DNA of 64,000 bases from NCBI RefSeq assembly GCF_001922345.1, contig NZ_CP018811.1, positions 1,240,001 through 1,304,000 of the forward strand, given 5' to 3'. The notes below the pieces were generated by a model. The model had not been told where the DNA came from. It did not search any database and saw nothing but the letters and a program-made list of their open reading frames with translations. Position numbers and translations under genes: made by a program. The stretch comes from Paraburkholderia sp. SOS3 (lineage in GTDB: Bacteria > Pseudomonadota > Gammaproteobacteria > Burkholderiales > Burkholderiaceae). The stretch's first letter is position 1. The number at the start of each line of letters is the position of its first letter. Of the stretch, positions 26,222-34,992 are shown piece by piece.

Positions 26222-27982
26222 ATGGATATCGTTACCTACGAAATCATTCGCAGCAGTCTTTTTGCTATCGCCCGCGAAATGAAGATCGCGATGATGCGCA
26301 CCGCGGGCAGCCCGTTGATGCATGCAAGCGGCGACTCGTCGGCCGCAATTTTCGATGCCGATATGCAGCTCGTCGCACAAGGCAACGACATCCCGACGAT
26401 GCTCGGCTCCGCGGTGATCTCGACACGCGTGTCGGTCGAAGCCGTTGGCCGCGACAATCTGCGTCCGGGCGATGTCATCGTCAGCAACGATGCGTATGTC
26501 GGCGGCGGCAATCACCAGCCCGACGTGCAATTCACGCGGCCCGTGTTCGCCGACGGCAAGATCGTCGCGTTCGTGATGACGCGCGGCCATTGGACCGATA
26601 TCGGCGGGCAGTCGCCGGGCAGCTATACGATCACGACCTGGGACGTGTTCGCCGAAGGCATTCGCATTCCGCCGGTATTGCTGTATCGGAACGACGAACC
26701 GGTGCGCGACATGCTCGAGCTGCTGACGCGCAACAGCCGCAACGCACACGAGCTGAAACTCGATATTCAGGCGCAATACGCAGGTACCTTCGTCGGCGAC
26801 CGCCGTATTGCGGACCTCGTCGCGAAGTACGGCGCCGATGCGCTGCGCGACGTGATGAGCCAGAGCCTCGACCATTCGGAAAAACTGATTCGCGCGGAAA
26901 TCGCGCGAATTCCCGATGGCGTCTATGAGGCGGAAGAACTGCTCGATCCGATCGAAGCGCCGGGCTGGAAGCAGGAGCGGCCCCTGATCAAGGTGACGGT
27001 GACGGTGGCGGGCGATTGCATCACGTTCGATTACACGGGCACCGGCGCGCAGGTGCGCGGCGGCGTCAACTGTCCGTTTTCGGTGACCTGCAACAGCACA
27101 TGGTTCACCGTGAAGGCGTTGACCGACCCGGGCATCCCGATCAATCAGGGCTGCTATCGGCCGGTTACGATCGTCGCTCCCGAGGGCAGTGTGCTGAACT
27201 GCCGCTACCCGGCCTCGGTCGTGTCGGGCAACACCGAGACCTCGCCGCGTGTGATCGACCTGCTGTTGAAGGCGCTCGCGCCGGCGGTGCCCGAGCGGAT
27301 CACCGGACAGAGCAACTGCGCGTCGTGTGCGGGCATCTTCAGCGGACGCGATACCGATGTGGCGCGCGTTGAAGAGACCGGCCAGGAGTTCGTGACGATG
27401 CATGACGTGCATGCGGGCGGGATGGGCGCGCGTGCGGACAAGGATGGCGTGAACGGCGTTCGCGTGTATGTCGGCAATGCGGGCAGCCAGTCGGTCGAGA
27501 TGATCGAGCGGACCTCGCCGTTGCTCGTCGAGGAGTGGTCGCTCGTGGCCGATAGCGGCGGCGCCGGGCGCCGTCGCGGCGGGCTGACGTCGCGGCGCGT
27601 CTATCGCGTCGAATACGACGAAGCGACGTTTACGATCTCCGGCGAGCGCGGCCGGTCGGCGCCGCAAGGCCACTTCGACGGCCTGCCGGGCGAGCGCTTC
27701 CTGTGCACGGTGCAACGCGCGGACGGCAGCGAGCATGCGGTGCCGGCGAAAGGCGGGCAAACGGTCGTGTACCGCGGCGATCGCGTGACGGTGCAGCCGG
27801 CCGGCAGCGGCGGCTACGGCGATCCGTCGCTGCGCGAACGCGAACGCGTCGCGGCCGATCTTGCCGATGGTTACATCAGCAAGGACGCGGCGAGCCGCTT
27901 GTACGGGTATGTCGAAGACGTTGCACATGCAACTTCCGAGGCCGCCGCGGACGTCCCGACGCTTGCGGTGGCCGGCGCATGA
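26222..27982 (+). CDS. Hydantoinase/oxoprolinase/acetone-carboxylase beta-type subunit (HyuB)
   Basis: This 586-aa cytosolic subunit is the HyuB partner of HyuA, three bases downstream. Recognisable family segments are EIIRSSLFAIAREMKIAMMRTA, SGDSSAAIFDADMQLVAQGNDIP, DVIVSNDAYVGGGNHQPDVQF, GHWTDIGGQSPGSY and, near the C-terminus, GGAGRRRGGLTSRR with the final GSGGYGDPSLR. These last Gly-rich motifs are characteristic of hydantoinase B. There is no ribosome-binding site, so it is probably translated by coupling to HyuA. It overlaps the CoA-transferase gene by four bases (ATGA). Confidence 0.94.
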   Translation: MDIVTYEIIRSSLFAIAREMKIAMMRTAGSPLMHASGDSSAAIFDADMQLVAQGNDIPTMLGSAVISTRVSVEAVGRDNLRPGDVIVSNDAYVGGGNHQPDVQFTRPVFADGKIVAFVMTRGHWTDIGGQSPGSYTITTWDVFAEGIRIPPVLLYRNDEPVRDMLELLTRNSRNAHELKLDIQAQYAGTFVGDRRIADLVAKYGADALRDVMSQSLDHSEKLIRAEIARIPDGVYEAEELLDPIEAPGWKQERPLIKVTVTVAGDCITFDYTGTGAQVRGGVNCPFSVTCNSTWFTVKALTDPGIPINQGCYRPVTIVAPEGSVLNCRYPASVVSGNTETSPRVIDLLLKALAPAVPERITGQSNCASCAGIFSGRDTDVARVEETGQEFVTMHDVHAGGMGARADKDGVNGVRVYVGNAGSQSVEMIERTSPLLVEEWSLVADSGGAGRRRGGLTSRRVYRVEYDEATFTISGERGRSAPQGHFDGLPGERFLCTVQRADGSEHAVPAKGGQTVVYRGDRVTVQPAGSGGYGDPSLRERERVAADLADGYISKDAASRLYGYVEDVAHATSEAAADVPTLAVAGA

Positions 27983-29157
27983 AAAAGACCGCTACCGCTA
28001 CGCCCGCACGCAGGTCTCTGCCGCTGGAAGGGGTGTGCGTGATCGAGATCGGCCATAGCCTCGCGGCACCCTATGCGGGGATGATCCTCGGTTCGCTCGG
28101 CGCGGACGTGATCAAGATCGAAAGCGCGGAGGGCGGCGACTACGCGCGCGATTGGGGGCCGCCGTTTATCGACGGCGCCGCGGCGCTATTTCATGCGGTC
28201 AATCACGGCAAGTCGAGCATTACGATGTCGCTGTCGAACCCGCACGACGCGGCGGCGTTGCGCGAGTTGATCGTGCGGCGCGCGGACGTCGTGCTGCAAA
28301 ACCTGAAAGCCGGGGGCACGGAGAAATACGGCTTGGGCAGCGCACAGATGCTCGCGCTGAAGCCGTCGCTCGTGTACTGCAATCTCGGCGCATTCGGCAC
28401 GACCGGACCGTGGCGCGACAAGCCCGGCTACGATCCGCTCGCGCAGGCGCTGTCCGGCCTGATGAGCTTTCTCGGCGGCCCGGGCGAACCGTTGAGCCGC
28501 ATTCCGGTATCGGTCAACGATATGGGCACGGGCCTGTGGGCGGCGCTTGGCATACTGGCCGCGCTGTTTCGCCGTGCGGCGAGCGGCGTGGGCGAGGTCG
28601 TTTCCGTTTCGCTGTACGAGACCGCGCTGAGCTGGGCCGGGATGCAGATCGCCGACTACCTCGCATCGGGCAACTTGCCCGGCCGCTGGGGTTCGGGCAC
28701 GGCGGCGATCGTTCCGCATCAGGCATTTGCATGCGCCGACGGCACGATCATGGTCGCGGCCGGCAACGACAGGCTGTTCCGGCGTTTGTGCGAGGTGCTC
28801 GGCCTGCCCGCGCTGGCCGACGACGTCCGCTTTGCGACGAATGGCGCGCGCGTCGAGCATCGCGTCGAACTGATCGAATTGCTGCAACAGGCGTTCGGCA
28901 CCGCGCGCATCGCGCATTGGCTCGACCGGTTCGACGCTGCCGGCATTCCATGCGGCCCGATCCAGACAATCGACGAAGTCGTTGCGCACGAGCAGACGAA
29001 GGCGCTCGATATCCTGCGCACGACCGACGACGGCGCGGCGAGTTTTGTGGGCCTGCCCGTGTCGTTCGGCGGCGTGCGGCCCGCACGCAACGGCCGCACG
29101 CCGAAGCTCGGCGAACACAACCATCTGCTGGCGAAGACGCCACTGGAGACACCTTGA
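27979..29157 (+). CDS. CaiB/BaiF-type (family III) CoA transferase
   Basis: The 392-aa protein transfers CoA from a donor acyl-CoA to a carboxylic acid via an aspartyl-CoA intermediate. Motifs are LEGVCVIEIGHSLAAPYAGMILGSLGADVIKIE, CNLGAFGTTGPW, GYDPLAQALSGLM and the catalytic Asp181 in PVSVNDMGTGLWA. The start overlaps the HyuB stop (ATGA). In the operon it would activate the acid produced by, or imported with, the HyuAB step. Family III enzymes often act on dicarboxylates (formyl-, succinyl-, itaconyl-CoA), which fits the hydratase and lyase downstream. The acid is not known. Confidence 0.92.
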   Translation: MKKTATATPARRSLPLEGVCVIEIGHSLAAPYAGMILGSLGADVIKIESAEGGDYARDWGPPFIDGAAALFHAVNHGKSSITMSLSNPHDAAALRELIVRRADVVLQNLKAGGTEKYGLGSAQMLALKPSLVYCNLGAFGTTGPWRDKPGYDPLAQALSGLMSFLGGPGEPLSRIPVSVNDMGTGLWAALGILAALFRRAASGVGEVVSVSLYETALSWAGMQIADYLASGNLPGRWGSGTAAIVPHQAFACADGTIMVAAGNDRLFRRLCEVLGLPALADDVRFATNGARVEHRVELIELLQQAFGTARIAHWLDRFDAAGIPCGPIQTIDEVVAHEQTKALDILRTTDDGAASFVGLPVSFGGVRPARNGRTPKLGEHNHLLAKTPLETP

Positions 29158-29969
29158 AACTTGCCTCACACCTTGGTACGAACCCGCTTGCGACGCTGCA
29201 GCTCGAGGAGATCGACCAGCAGATTCTGGTGGTGACCCTGAATCGCCCGGCGGCGTCGAACGCGATCACCACGACGATGGGCGACGAACTGATTCGCGTA
29301 TTCGGCGCGCTCGAAGCGGACCCTGCGCAATATCGCTGCGTGATCCTGACCGGCGCCGGCGAGCGCGCGTTCTGCGGGGGGGCCGACCTGAAAGAACGCG
29401 AGGGCATGAGCGACGAACGGTTCGGCGTGCAGCATTACCTGTTCGAGCGGATGAACCGCGCGCTCACGTATTGCCCGCTGCCGCTGGTCTGCGCGGCGAA
29501 CGGCTCGGCGGTGGCCGGCGGTCTCGAACTGCTGCTCGCCTGCGATTTCGCTTATGCAGCGAAGACGGCCGTATTCGGCTTTACCGAAGTGAAGCGCGGC
29601 ATCATGCCTGGCGGCGGCGGCACGCAGCAATTGCCGCGCACGATCGGCGCACGCCGCGCCAAAGAGCTGATTTTCCGCGGCGCGCGTTTTACCGCGGACG
29701 AAGCGCTTGCGTGGGGCGTGGTCAACCGGCTGTGCGAGCCGGGCCGCGTCCTGGCCGACGCGATCGAGGCCGCACGCGATATCTGCAGCAGCGCACCGCT
29801 CTCGGTCGTGCAGGCGAAGAAGGCGATCGACCTCGGCATGCAGGGCGATCTGCGGACCGGGCTTTATCTGGAGATCGAAGCGTATAACCGGCTGATTCCG
29901 ACTGCCGACAGGCTCGAAGGCATCAGCGCATACAACGAGAAACGGCAGCCCGTATTCAAGGGCCGTTAG
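29154..29969 (+). CDS. Enoyl-CoA hydratase/isomerase family protein
   Basis: The 271-aa crotonase-fold enzyme starts with TTG overlapping the previous stop (TTGA), preceded by GGAG. Both catalytic glutamates of hydratases are present, 20 residues apart: Glu125 in AGGLELLLACD and Glu145 in FGFTEVKRG, matching Glu144/Glu164 of the mammalian enzyme; the oxyanion hole is AFCGGADLK and PGGGGTQQLPR. It should add water to a 2-enoyl-CoA. With an HMG-CoA-lyase-like enzyme in the same operon, a methylglutaconyl-CoA-hydratase-like step is the natural reading. The C-terminus (SAYNEKRQPVFKGR) is normal. Confidence 0.92.
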   Translation: MKLASHLGTNPLATLQLEEIDQQILVVTLNRPAASNAITTTMGDELIRVFGALEADPAQYRCVILTGAGERAFCGGADLKEREGMSDERFGVQHYLFERMNRALTYCPLPLVCAANGSAVAGGLELLLACDFAYAAKTAVFGFTEVKRGIMPGGGGTQQLPRTIGARRAKELIFRGARFTADEALAWGVVNRLCEPGRVLADAIEAARDICSSAPLSVVQAKKAIDLGMQGDLRTGLYLEIEAYNRLIPTADRLEGISAYNEKRQPVFKGR

Positions 29970-30055
29970 CCGTTCGGCGGCGGTACAGCGGTATCGGTTT
30001 TACAGTGGTATCGGTGGTGCTCACATAAAACCGGATCAAACCGGAGGAGACAGTG

Positions 30056-31441
30056 ATGACCTCAACCCCAGGCAGCGCGGAGGACGCGCATGCGGAACAG
30101 ACCTACGGCAAGATCACGCGCAGGCTGATTCCATTCCTGTTTCTCTGCTACGTGTTCGCGTTTCTCGATCGCATCAATATCGGCATCGCGCAACTCGATA
30201 TGAAGCACGACGTCGGCTTCAGCGATCTGACGTACAGCATCGGCGCCGGAATCTTTTTTCTCGGCTATGTGCTGATGGAAGTGCCCAGCAATCTGTTGCT
30301 GGCCCGTATCGGCGTGAAGCGCACGTTTTCACGCATCATGGTGCTGTGGGGCATCGTTGCGGCCGCAACCGCTTTTGTGACCGCGCCCGCGCATCTGTAC
30401 ACCGTGCGGTTTCTGCTCGGGCTCGCCGAAGCCGGGCTGTATCCGGGCGTGATCTTTTATCTGACGCGCTGGTATCCGGTCGAGCGCCGTGCGAAGGTGA
30501 TCGCGATTTTCACCTGCGCGACCGGTATCGCGGGTCTGGTCGGCGGCCCGCTGTCCGGCGCGCTGATGACGTATTTCAACGACGTATTCGGACTGCGCGG
30601 CTGGCAGTGGATGTTTATCGTGCAGGGGCTGCCGGCCAGTGTGCTCGGCGTGATCGCATTCTCTTATCTCGACGACGGGCCTCAACAGGCAGCGTGGCTC
30701 ACCGAGCGCGAGAAGGCCGTCGTGCTCGGCGACCTTCGTCGCAGCTCAAGTGTCAGCGCGACGCATGCGGAACATACGTTCGGTCGTGCGCTTGGCGATT
30801 TTCGTGTCTACGTGATGGGCTTCGTGTGGTTTGCGCAGATCGCCGGCGTGTTTGCAATCGGCTTCTGGCTGCCGGCGCTGATCAAGAAGTCGGGCGTCGG
30901 CAGCGCGTTGCATATCGGGCTCTATTCGGCGATTCCGTACTTCGTCAGCTGGGTGGCGCTGGTGATGCTCAATCGTCATTCCGACCGGACGATGGAGCGG
31001 CGCTGGCATTGCGCGATCGCCATGCTCGTCGGCGCCGCGGCGCTCGTATGGGCCGGGTTCACGAGCGGCAATCTGGCGATGTCGCTGGTCGCGTTGTCGA
31101 TCGCGACGGCCGGCATTCTCGCGCCGAACCCGCTGATCTGGGCGATTTCGACCGACTATATTCGCGGCAGCGGAGCGGCAGGCGGCGTCGCCATTATCAA
31201 TTGCGTGGGGCTGCTCGGCGGTTTCGTCAGCCCGATGATCATCGGCTCGATCAAGACAGTGACGGGCAGCATGGCCGGCGGCCTCGGTGCGATTGCGGTG
31301 CTGATGACAATCGGTGCGATCGCGGCGATTGCGTTTGCGCCGGCGACATCGGGCACGGTCGCGGCGGGCGCGGCTTCGCCATCGGAAGGCGCGCAAGCGC
31401 ATGGTGATGGCAGCGGCACGGTTGCCGATGCGGCGCTGTGA
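30056..31441 (+). CDS. MFS transporter, anion:cation symporter (ACS) family
   Basis: The 461-aa inner-membrane carrier has 12 predicted helices and ACS-family features: FLFLCYVFAFLDRINIGIAQLDM in helix 1, FFLGYVLMEVPSNLLLARIGVKRTFSRIMVLWG after helix 2, and LGLAEAGLYPGVIFYLTRWYP in helix 4. This family usually imports organic anions (hexuronates, phthalate, tartrate, pantothenate). GGAGGAGACAGTG precedes the ATG; the GTG one codon upstream is less well spaced. Placed inside the catabolic operon, it is the probable importer of the pathway substrate. It overlaps the extended frame of the next gene by four bases. Confidence 0.93.
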   Translation: MTSTPGSAEDAHAEQTYGKITRRLIPFLFLCYVFAFLDRINIGIAQLDMKHDVGFSDLTYSIGAGIFFLGYVLMEVPSNLLLARIGVKRTFSRIMVLWGIVAAATAFVTAPAHLYTVRFLLGLAEAGLYPGVIFYLTRWYPVERRAKVIAIFTCATGIAGLVGGPLSGALMTYFNDVFGLRGWQWMFIVQGLPASVLGVIAFSYLDDGPQQAAWLTEREKAVVLGDLRRSSSVSATHAEHTFGRALGDFRVYVMGFVWFAQIAGVFAIGFWLPALIKKSGVGSALHIGLYSAIPYFVSWVALVMLNRHSDRTMERRWHCAIAMLVGAAALVWAGFTSGNLAMSLVALSIATAGILAPNPLIWAISTDYIRGSGAAGGVAIINCVGLLGGFVSPMIIGSIKTVTGSMAGGLGAIAVLMTIGAIAAIAFAPATSGTVAAGAASPSEGAQAHGDGSGTVADAAL

Positions 31442-31464
31442 TCGAAACGAAGGAGCATGAAGTC

Positions 31465-32418
31465 ATGACGACGCAAGACTCGTTTGTGCAGATTCGCGAA
31501 GTCGGATTGCGCGACGGCCTGCAGATGGTGCGCACCATCCTGACGAGCGCGCAGAAGCTCGACTGGTGCCGCTGCATGGTCGATGCGGGCGTGACCGATA
31601 TCGAAGTGACGTCGTTCGTGCCGCCGAAAGTCGTGCCGCAGTTCGCGGACGCAGCCGACGTGGCGAGCGGCGCGCTGAAGATCGACGGCCTGCATGCGGC
31701 CGCGCTGGTGCCGAACCTGAAAGGCGCGCAGCGTGCGTTCGAAGTGGGCTTGGGAAAGGTGCACTTCGTGCTGTCCGCGAGCAACGAGCACAACCTGAAG
31801 AACGTGCGGCGCAGCACCGCGGAATCGGTCGAGGACTTTGCGCGGATCGTCGCGGCGCGCGACGAAAGCGACGCCCCCGGCGTGCGCGGCATTGAACTCG
31901 GCGCCGGCATTGCGACGGCATTTGGCTGCACGATTGCCGGCAAGGTCGACGAACGGATGGTGCTGGACCTCGTCGACACGCTGCTCGAGGCAGGGGCCGA
32001 CGAGATCACGATCGCCGATACGGTCGGCTACGCAAATCCCGGCCAGGTGCGCGCGCTGATGCGTCGCGTCTGTGCGATGGCGGGCAGCGTGCCGGTTGCG
32101 TGCCACTTCCACGACACGCGCGGGCTGGGACTCGCCAACGTGGTTGCCGCGCTCGACGCGGGCGTGCGCCGCTTCGATGCCTCGCTCGGCGGACTCGGCG
32201 GTTGCCCGTTCGCGCCGAACGCGACGGGCAACATCAATACCGAGGACACGGTGTTTTTGCTGGAATCTGAAGGTATGCACACGGGCGTCGAGATCGGCAG
32301 ACTGCTTGAGATTCGCGAGAAGATCGCCGCGTGGCTGCCGGGCGAGCCGTTTACCGGCGCGATCGCGCGCGCTGGTTTGCCGATCACGTTCGAACCGGCG
32401 CAAGCGGTCGCTGCGTGA
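31465..32418 (+). CDS. Hydroxymethylglutaryl-CoA lyase-like enzyme
   Basis: The 317-aa TIM-barrel enzyme belongs to the HMGL/DRE-TIM family. Motifs are REVGLRDGLQ (metal-binding Asp and catalytic Arg), IEVTSFVPPKVVPQFADA, HFHDTRGLGLAN (metal His ligands) and GGLGGCPFAPNATGN containing the active-site Cys. It cleaves a 3-hydroxy-3-methylglutaryl-CoA-like ester to an acyl-CoA and a 3-keto acid. The ATG chosen has AAGGAG nine bases upstream; a GTG at 31438 overlapping the MFS stop would add nine residues. It is the last gene of the operon. Relatives in this family also act on citramalyl-like esters, so the true substrate may differ. Confidence 0.92.
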   Translation: MTTQDSFVQIREVGLRDGLQMVRTILTSAQKLDWCRCMVDAGVTDIEVTSFVPPKVVPQFADAADVASGALKIDGLHAAALVPNLKGAQRAFEVGLGKVHFVLSASNEHNLKNVRRSTAESVEDFARIVAARDESDAPGVRGIELGAGIATAFGCTIAGKVDERMVLDLVDTLLEAGADEITIADTVGYANPGQVRALMRRVCAMAGSVPVACHFHDTRGLGLANVVAALDAGVRRFDASLGGLGGCPFAPNATGNINTEDTVFLLESEGMHTGVEIGRLLEIREKIAAWLPGEPFTGAIARAGLPITFEPAQAVAA

Positions 32419-32700
32419 CGATGATTAGAGGGCGCGTAACGCTGCCCAGGTAAATCGCGGCGACCGCCGCATCCATTCCCCGGGAACGTTTGGCCTTGCT
32501 GGCGACGACGTTACCCGGCTTTCCATCGGAATCCGTATCAAGCCGCGTCAGGCCGCATCAAGCCGCCGCGCGCTTCGATATCTCCTTTCCATCGCATATC
32601 TTTCGCAGACCTGACACGGCAGGCTGGTGTCCCTGCTCGTCCAGCCGGTTCGTCGAAGGCGCGCTTTATCCAATTGACAAGCCCGGCGATAGCTCCTATC

Positions 32701-32745
32701 TTTGTCATCACAAATGTGCGTTACATTCACATTTGTGATGACAAA
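32701..32745. promoter_or_regulatory. Perfect 17-bp-arm inverted repeat, likely SorC-type operator
   Basis: TTTGTCATCACAAATGT (32701-32717) and its exact reverse complement (32729-32745) are separated by 11 bases and lie 30 bases before the binding-protein start. Each half also contains a small dyad, CACA-NN-TGTG (32709-32718 and 32728-32737), with centres 19 bp apart, about two helical turns. This suggests a tetrameric repressor bound to two sites, as SorC-family regulators do; the SorC gene is in the operon (36510). The remaining bases 32419-32700 show no gene. Confidence 0.8.
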
Positions 32746-32774
32746 GCAGTAAAACAACAAATTGGAGACAACCG

Positions 32775-33752
32775 ATGTTCAAGAGCACAGCTCATGCATT
32801 GAGATTCGTGTCCGTCGCCGTCTGCGCGGCAGCCGCGCTGACGGCGACCCCAACCGCCGAGGCCAAAGGTCTGAAAATCGGCTTCAGCCAGGTGACGCTT
32901 CAATCGCCGTTCTATGTCCAGCTCAAGGAGGGTGCGCAGGCCGCCGCCAAGGCGAACGGCGACGAGCTGATCTTTCTCGACGCGAACGGCGACGTGAACA
33001 AGCAGAACAACGACATTCAGGATCTGCTCACGCGCAAGGTCAACGTGCTGATCGTCAATCCCGTGAACCCCGATGCGGTGGCGCCGTCGCTCGATGCCGC
33101 AAGCCGCGCGCACGTGCCGGTCATTACCGTCGACCGCGCCGCGCACGGCAGCGTGGCGGCCTATATCGGCCGCGACAACGTGAAGATGGGCGAGCTGTCG
33201 GGCAAGGCGCTCGTCGCCGCGCTGAAGAAGAAAGGCGTGACGAGCGGGAAGATCGTCGAGATTCAGGGCGATGCGGGCGGCACCGTGATGCAGGATCGTC
33301 GCAAGGGGTTTCACAACGCATTCAACGGCACCGGTTTCAAGGTCGTCGAGGGTCCGTATAGCGAATACATTCGCGCCAACGCCGTCACCGCGATGCAGGA
33401 TCTGCTGCAGGCGAACGCCGATCTGAAGGCGGTCGTCGCGCACAACGACGACATGGCCCTCGGCGCGATGCAGGTGCTGCAGGAGGCCAATCGCAAGGAC
33501 GTGCTGGTCGCAGGTATCGACGGCCTGTCCGAGGCGCTCAACGCGATCGAGAGCGGCAATCAGTATGTCGCGACCGCGCTGAACGATCCGCGCTATCTCG
33601 GCGACATCACGATCCAGACTGCCGAACAGGTGGCGGCCGGCAAGAAGGTGCCGTCGTTCGTCGATGCGGGCACGGAAGTCGTCACGAAGGACAACGTCAG
33701 GCAGATCAAGCACGACGGGCTGTTCGGCGAATATCGTCCGAAGGTGTACTGA
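32775..33752 (+). CDS. Sugar ABC transporter periplasmic binding protein (RbsB-like)
   Basis: The 325-aa protein has a Sec signal peptide (cleavage region TPTAEA-KG) and a type-I periplasmic-binding fold: KIGFSQVTLQSPFYVQLKEGAQAAAKANG at the start, NDIQDLLTRKVNVLIVNPVNPDAVAP, VPVITVDRAA, IVEIQGDAGGTVMQDRRKGF, AVVAHNDDMALGAMQVLQEA and VAGIDGLSEALNAIESG. These closely follow E. coli RbsB, not LsrB. It is the first gene behind the 17-bp inverted repeat; GGAG precedes the ATG. It delivers a pentose- or polyol-like substrate to the ATPase and permease encoded at 37495 and 38986. Confidence 0.93.
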   Translation: MFKSTAHALRFVSVAVCAAAALTATPTAEAKGLKIGFSQVTLQSPFYVQLKEGAQAAAKANGDELIFLDANGDVNKQNNDIQDLLTRKVNVLIVNPVNPDAVAPSLDAASRAHVPVITVDRAAHGSVAAYIGRDNVKMGELSGKALVAALKKKGVTSGKIVEIQGDAGGTVMQDRRKGFHNAFNGTGFKVVEGPYSEYIRANAVTAMQDLLQANADLKAVVAHNDDMALGAMQVLQEANRKDVLVAGIDGLSEALNAIESGNQYVATALNDPRYLGDITIQTAEQVAAGKKVPSFVDAGTEVVTKDNVRQIKHDGLFGEYRPKVY

Positions 33753-33927
33753 TCTTCGGGCAGCCGGCCGGCACGATTGCGAGCCACGTGCCCGGCCGGC
33801 CCGGATCGCCTCGTCGCAAGCGAGCGCGCTTTCAGCATCGGCTTTGAATCATGCAGGCGTCGAAGCCGTCGAGCGTCGCTATGTCTGGCGGCAGGTTTTT
33901 CATCTACTCACTTGTAAGGAAATCATC

Positions 33928-34944
33928 GTGCGAGCAGCTGTCATGCATCGGCCGGGCGACATCCGTGTCGAAGAAGTCGAAAAACCGTCTGTGAGGCCGG
34001 GCCACGCACTCGTGCGCGTGGCCGCGTGCGGCGTGTGCGGGTCCGATATCCCGCGCATGCTGAGCAAGGGCGCGCATGTGATGCCGCTGATTTGCGGTCA
34101 CGAATTCGCGGGCTTCGTCGAAGCGCTCGGCAGCGGCGTGGAAGGCTTTTCGGTCGGCGAACTGGTGACCGTGCCGCCGCTGATTCCGTGTCTGAAATGC
34201 GATCAATGCATGCGCGGGCATCCGTCGCGTTGTCTCGACTACGACTACTTCGGCAGCCGCCGCGACGGCGCCTATGCCGAGTTTGTCGGCGTACCGGCAA
34301 CCAATCTCGTGAAAGTGCCGCAGACGATGGACCCGACCGCGGCCTCGCTCGTCGATCCCGCTGCGATCGCGATTCACGCGATCTGGCAGGGCGAACTGAA
34401 GGCCGGCCAGAACGCCGCCGTGGTCGGCTGCGGACCGATCGGCCTGTTCGCGATTCAATGGATGAAGCTGATGGGCGCGCGCAACATCGTCGCGATCGAC
34501 ATCGCGGAAGACAAGCTCGAGATGGCGCGCACCGCGGGCGCCACGCACACGCTGCTAAGCGGCCAGCCCGATGCGGATCTGCCGCGTTGCCATCTGATCG
34601 TCGAAGCGGCGGGCCACCCGAGCGCGATCAATCAGGCCGTGCAGCTCGCGGGCCCGGGCGGCCACGTGGTGTTCATCGGCATTCCGACCGCCGACGTCGC
34701 GCTGACGAGCAAGAGCTTTTCGCACTTTCTGCGTCAGGAAGTCTCGTTGCACGGCGCATGGAATTCGTTCTCGGGCCCGTTCCCCGGCGACGAGTGGACC
34801 GCTGCGATCGACAAGCTCGCGACCGGCGCGCTGCGCTGGGACTTCATGATCACGCACGATCTTCCGCTCGAGGCGCTGCCCGACATGTTCCAGCATTTCG
34901 CGGAAAAGAAGGGGGCGGCCAAAGTCGTGTTCCGTCCGTCGTAG
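33928..34944 (+). CDS. Zinc-dependent medium-chain dehydrogenase (polyol/sugar type)
   Basis: The 338-aa enzyme starts at GTG with AAGGA seven bases upstream; it then reads MRAAVMHRPGDIRVEEV, the family N-terminus. Catalytic zinc ligands are in CGVCGSD and GHEFAG; the structural zinc Cys set is CLKCDQCMRGHPSRC. The NAD-binding Rossmann motif is VVGCGPIGLFAIQW, followed by an acidic residue in VAIDIAEDK, indicating NAD+ preference. It resembles sorbitol/galactitol-phosphate dehydrogenases. In the operon it would oxidise the imported sugar or polyol, or its phosphate, to a ketose. Confidence 0.9.
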   Translation: MRAAVMHRPGDIRVEEVEKPSVRPGHALVRVAACGVCGSDIPRMLSKGAHVMPLICGHEFAGFVEALGSGVEGFSVGELVTVPPLIPCLKCDQCMRGHPSRCLDYDYFGSRRDGAYAEFVGVPATNLVKVPQTMDPTAASLVDPAAIAIHAIWQGELKAGQNAAVVGCGPIGLFAIQWMKLMGARNIVAIDIAEDKLEMARTAGATHTLLSGQPDADLPRCHLIVEAAGHPSAINQAVQLAGPGGHVVFIGIPTADVALTSKSFSHFLRQEVSLHGAWNSFSGPFPGDEWTAAIDKLATGALRWDFMITHDLPLEALPDMFQHFAEKKGAAKVVFRPS

Positions 34945-34992
34945 CGTCCTGCGTAATATGGAGTCGACATAACAAACGTAGGAGGAGACAGA

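Noticed and set aside
24053..27928. A 1291-codon open frame opposite hyuA/hyuB
   Set aside because: Composition is that of an antisense shadow (His, Arg, Asp, Ala), it has no domain motifs, and the plus-strand genes are fully supported.
29985..30015. Direct repeat ACAGYGGTATCGGT x2 before the MFS gene
   Set aside because: Two 14-bp copies with one difference are likely a small local duplication; no symmetry suggests an operator and it lies inside the operon.
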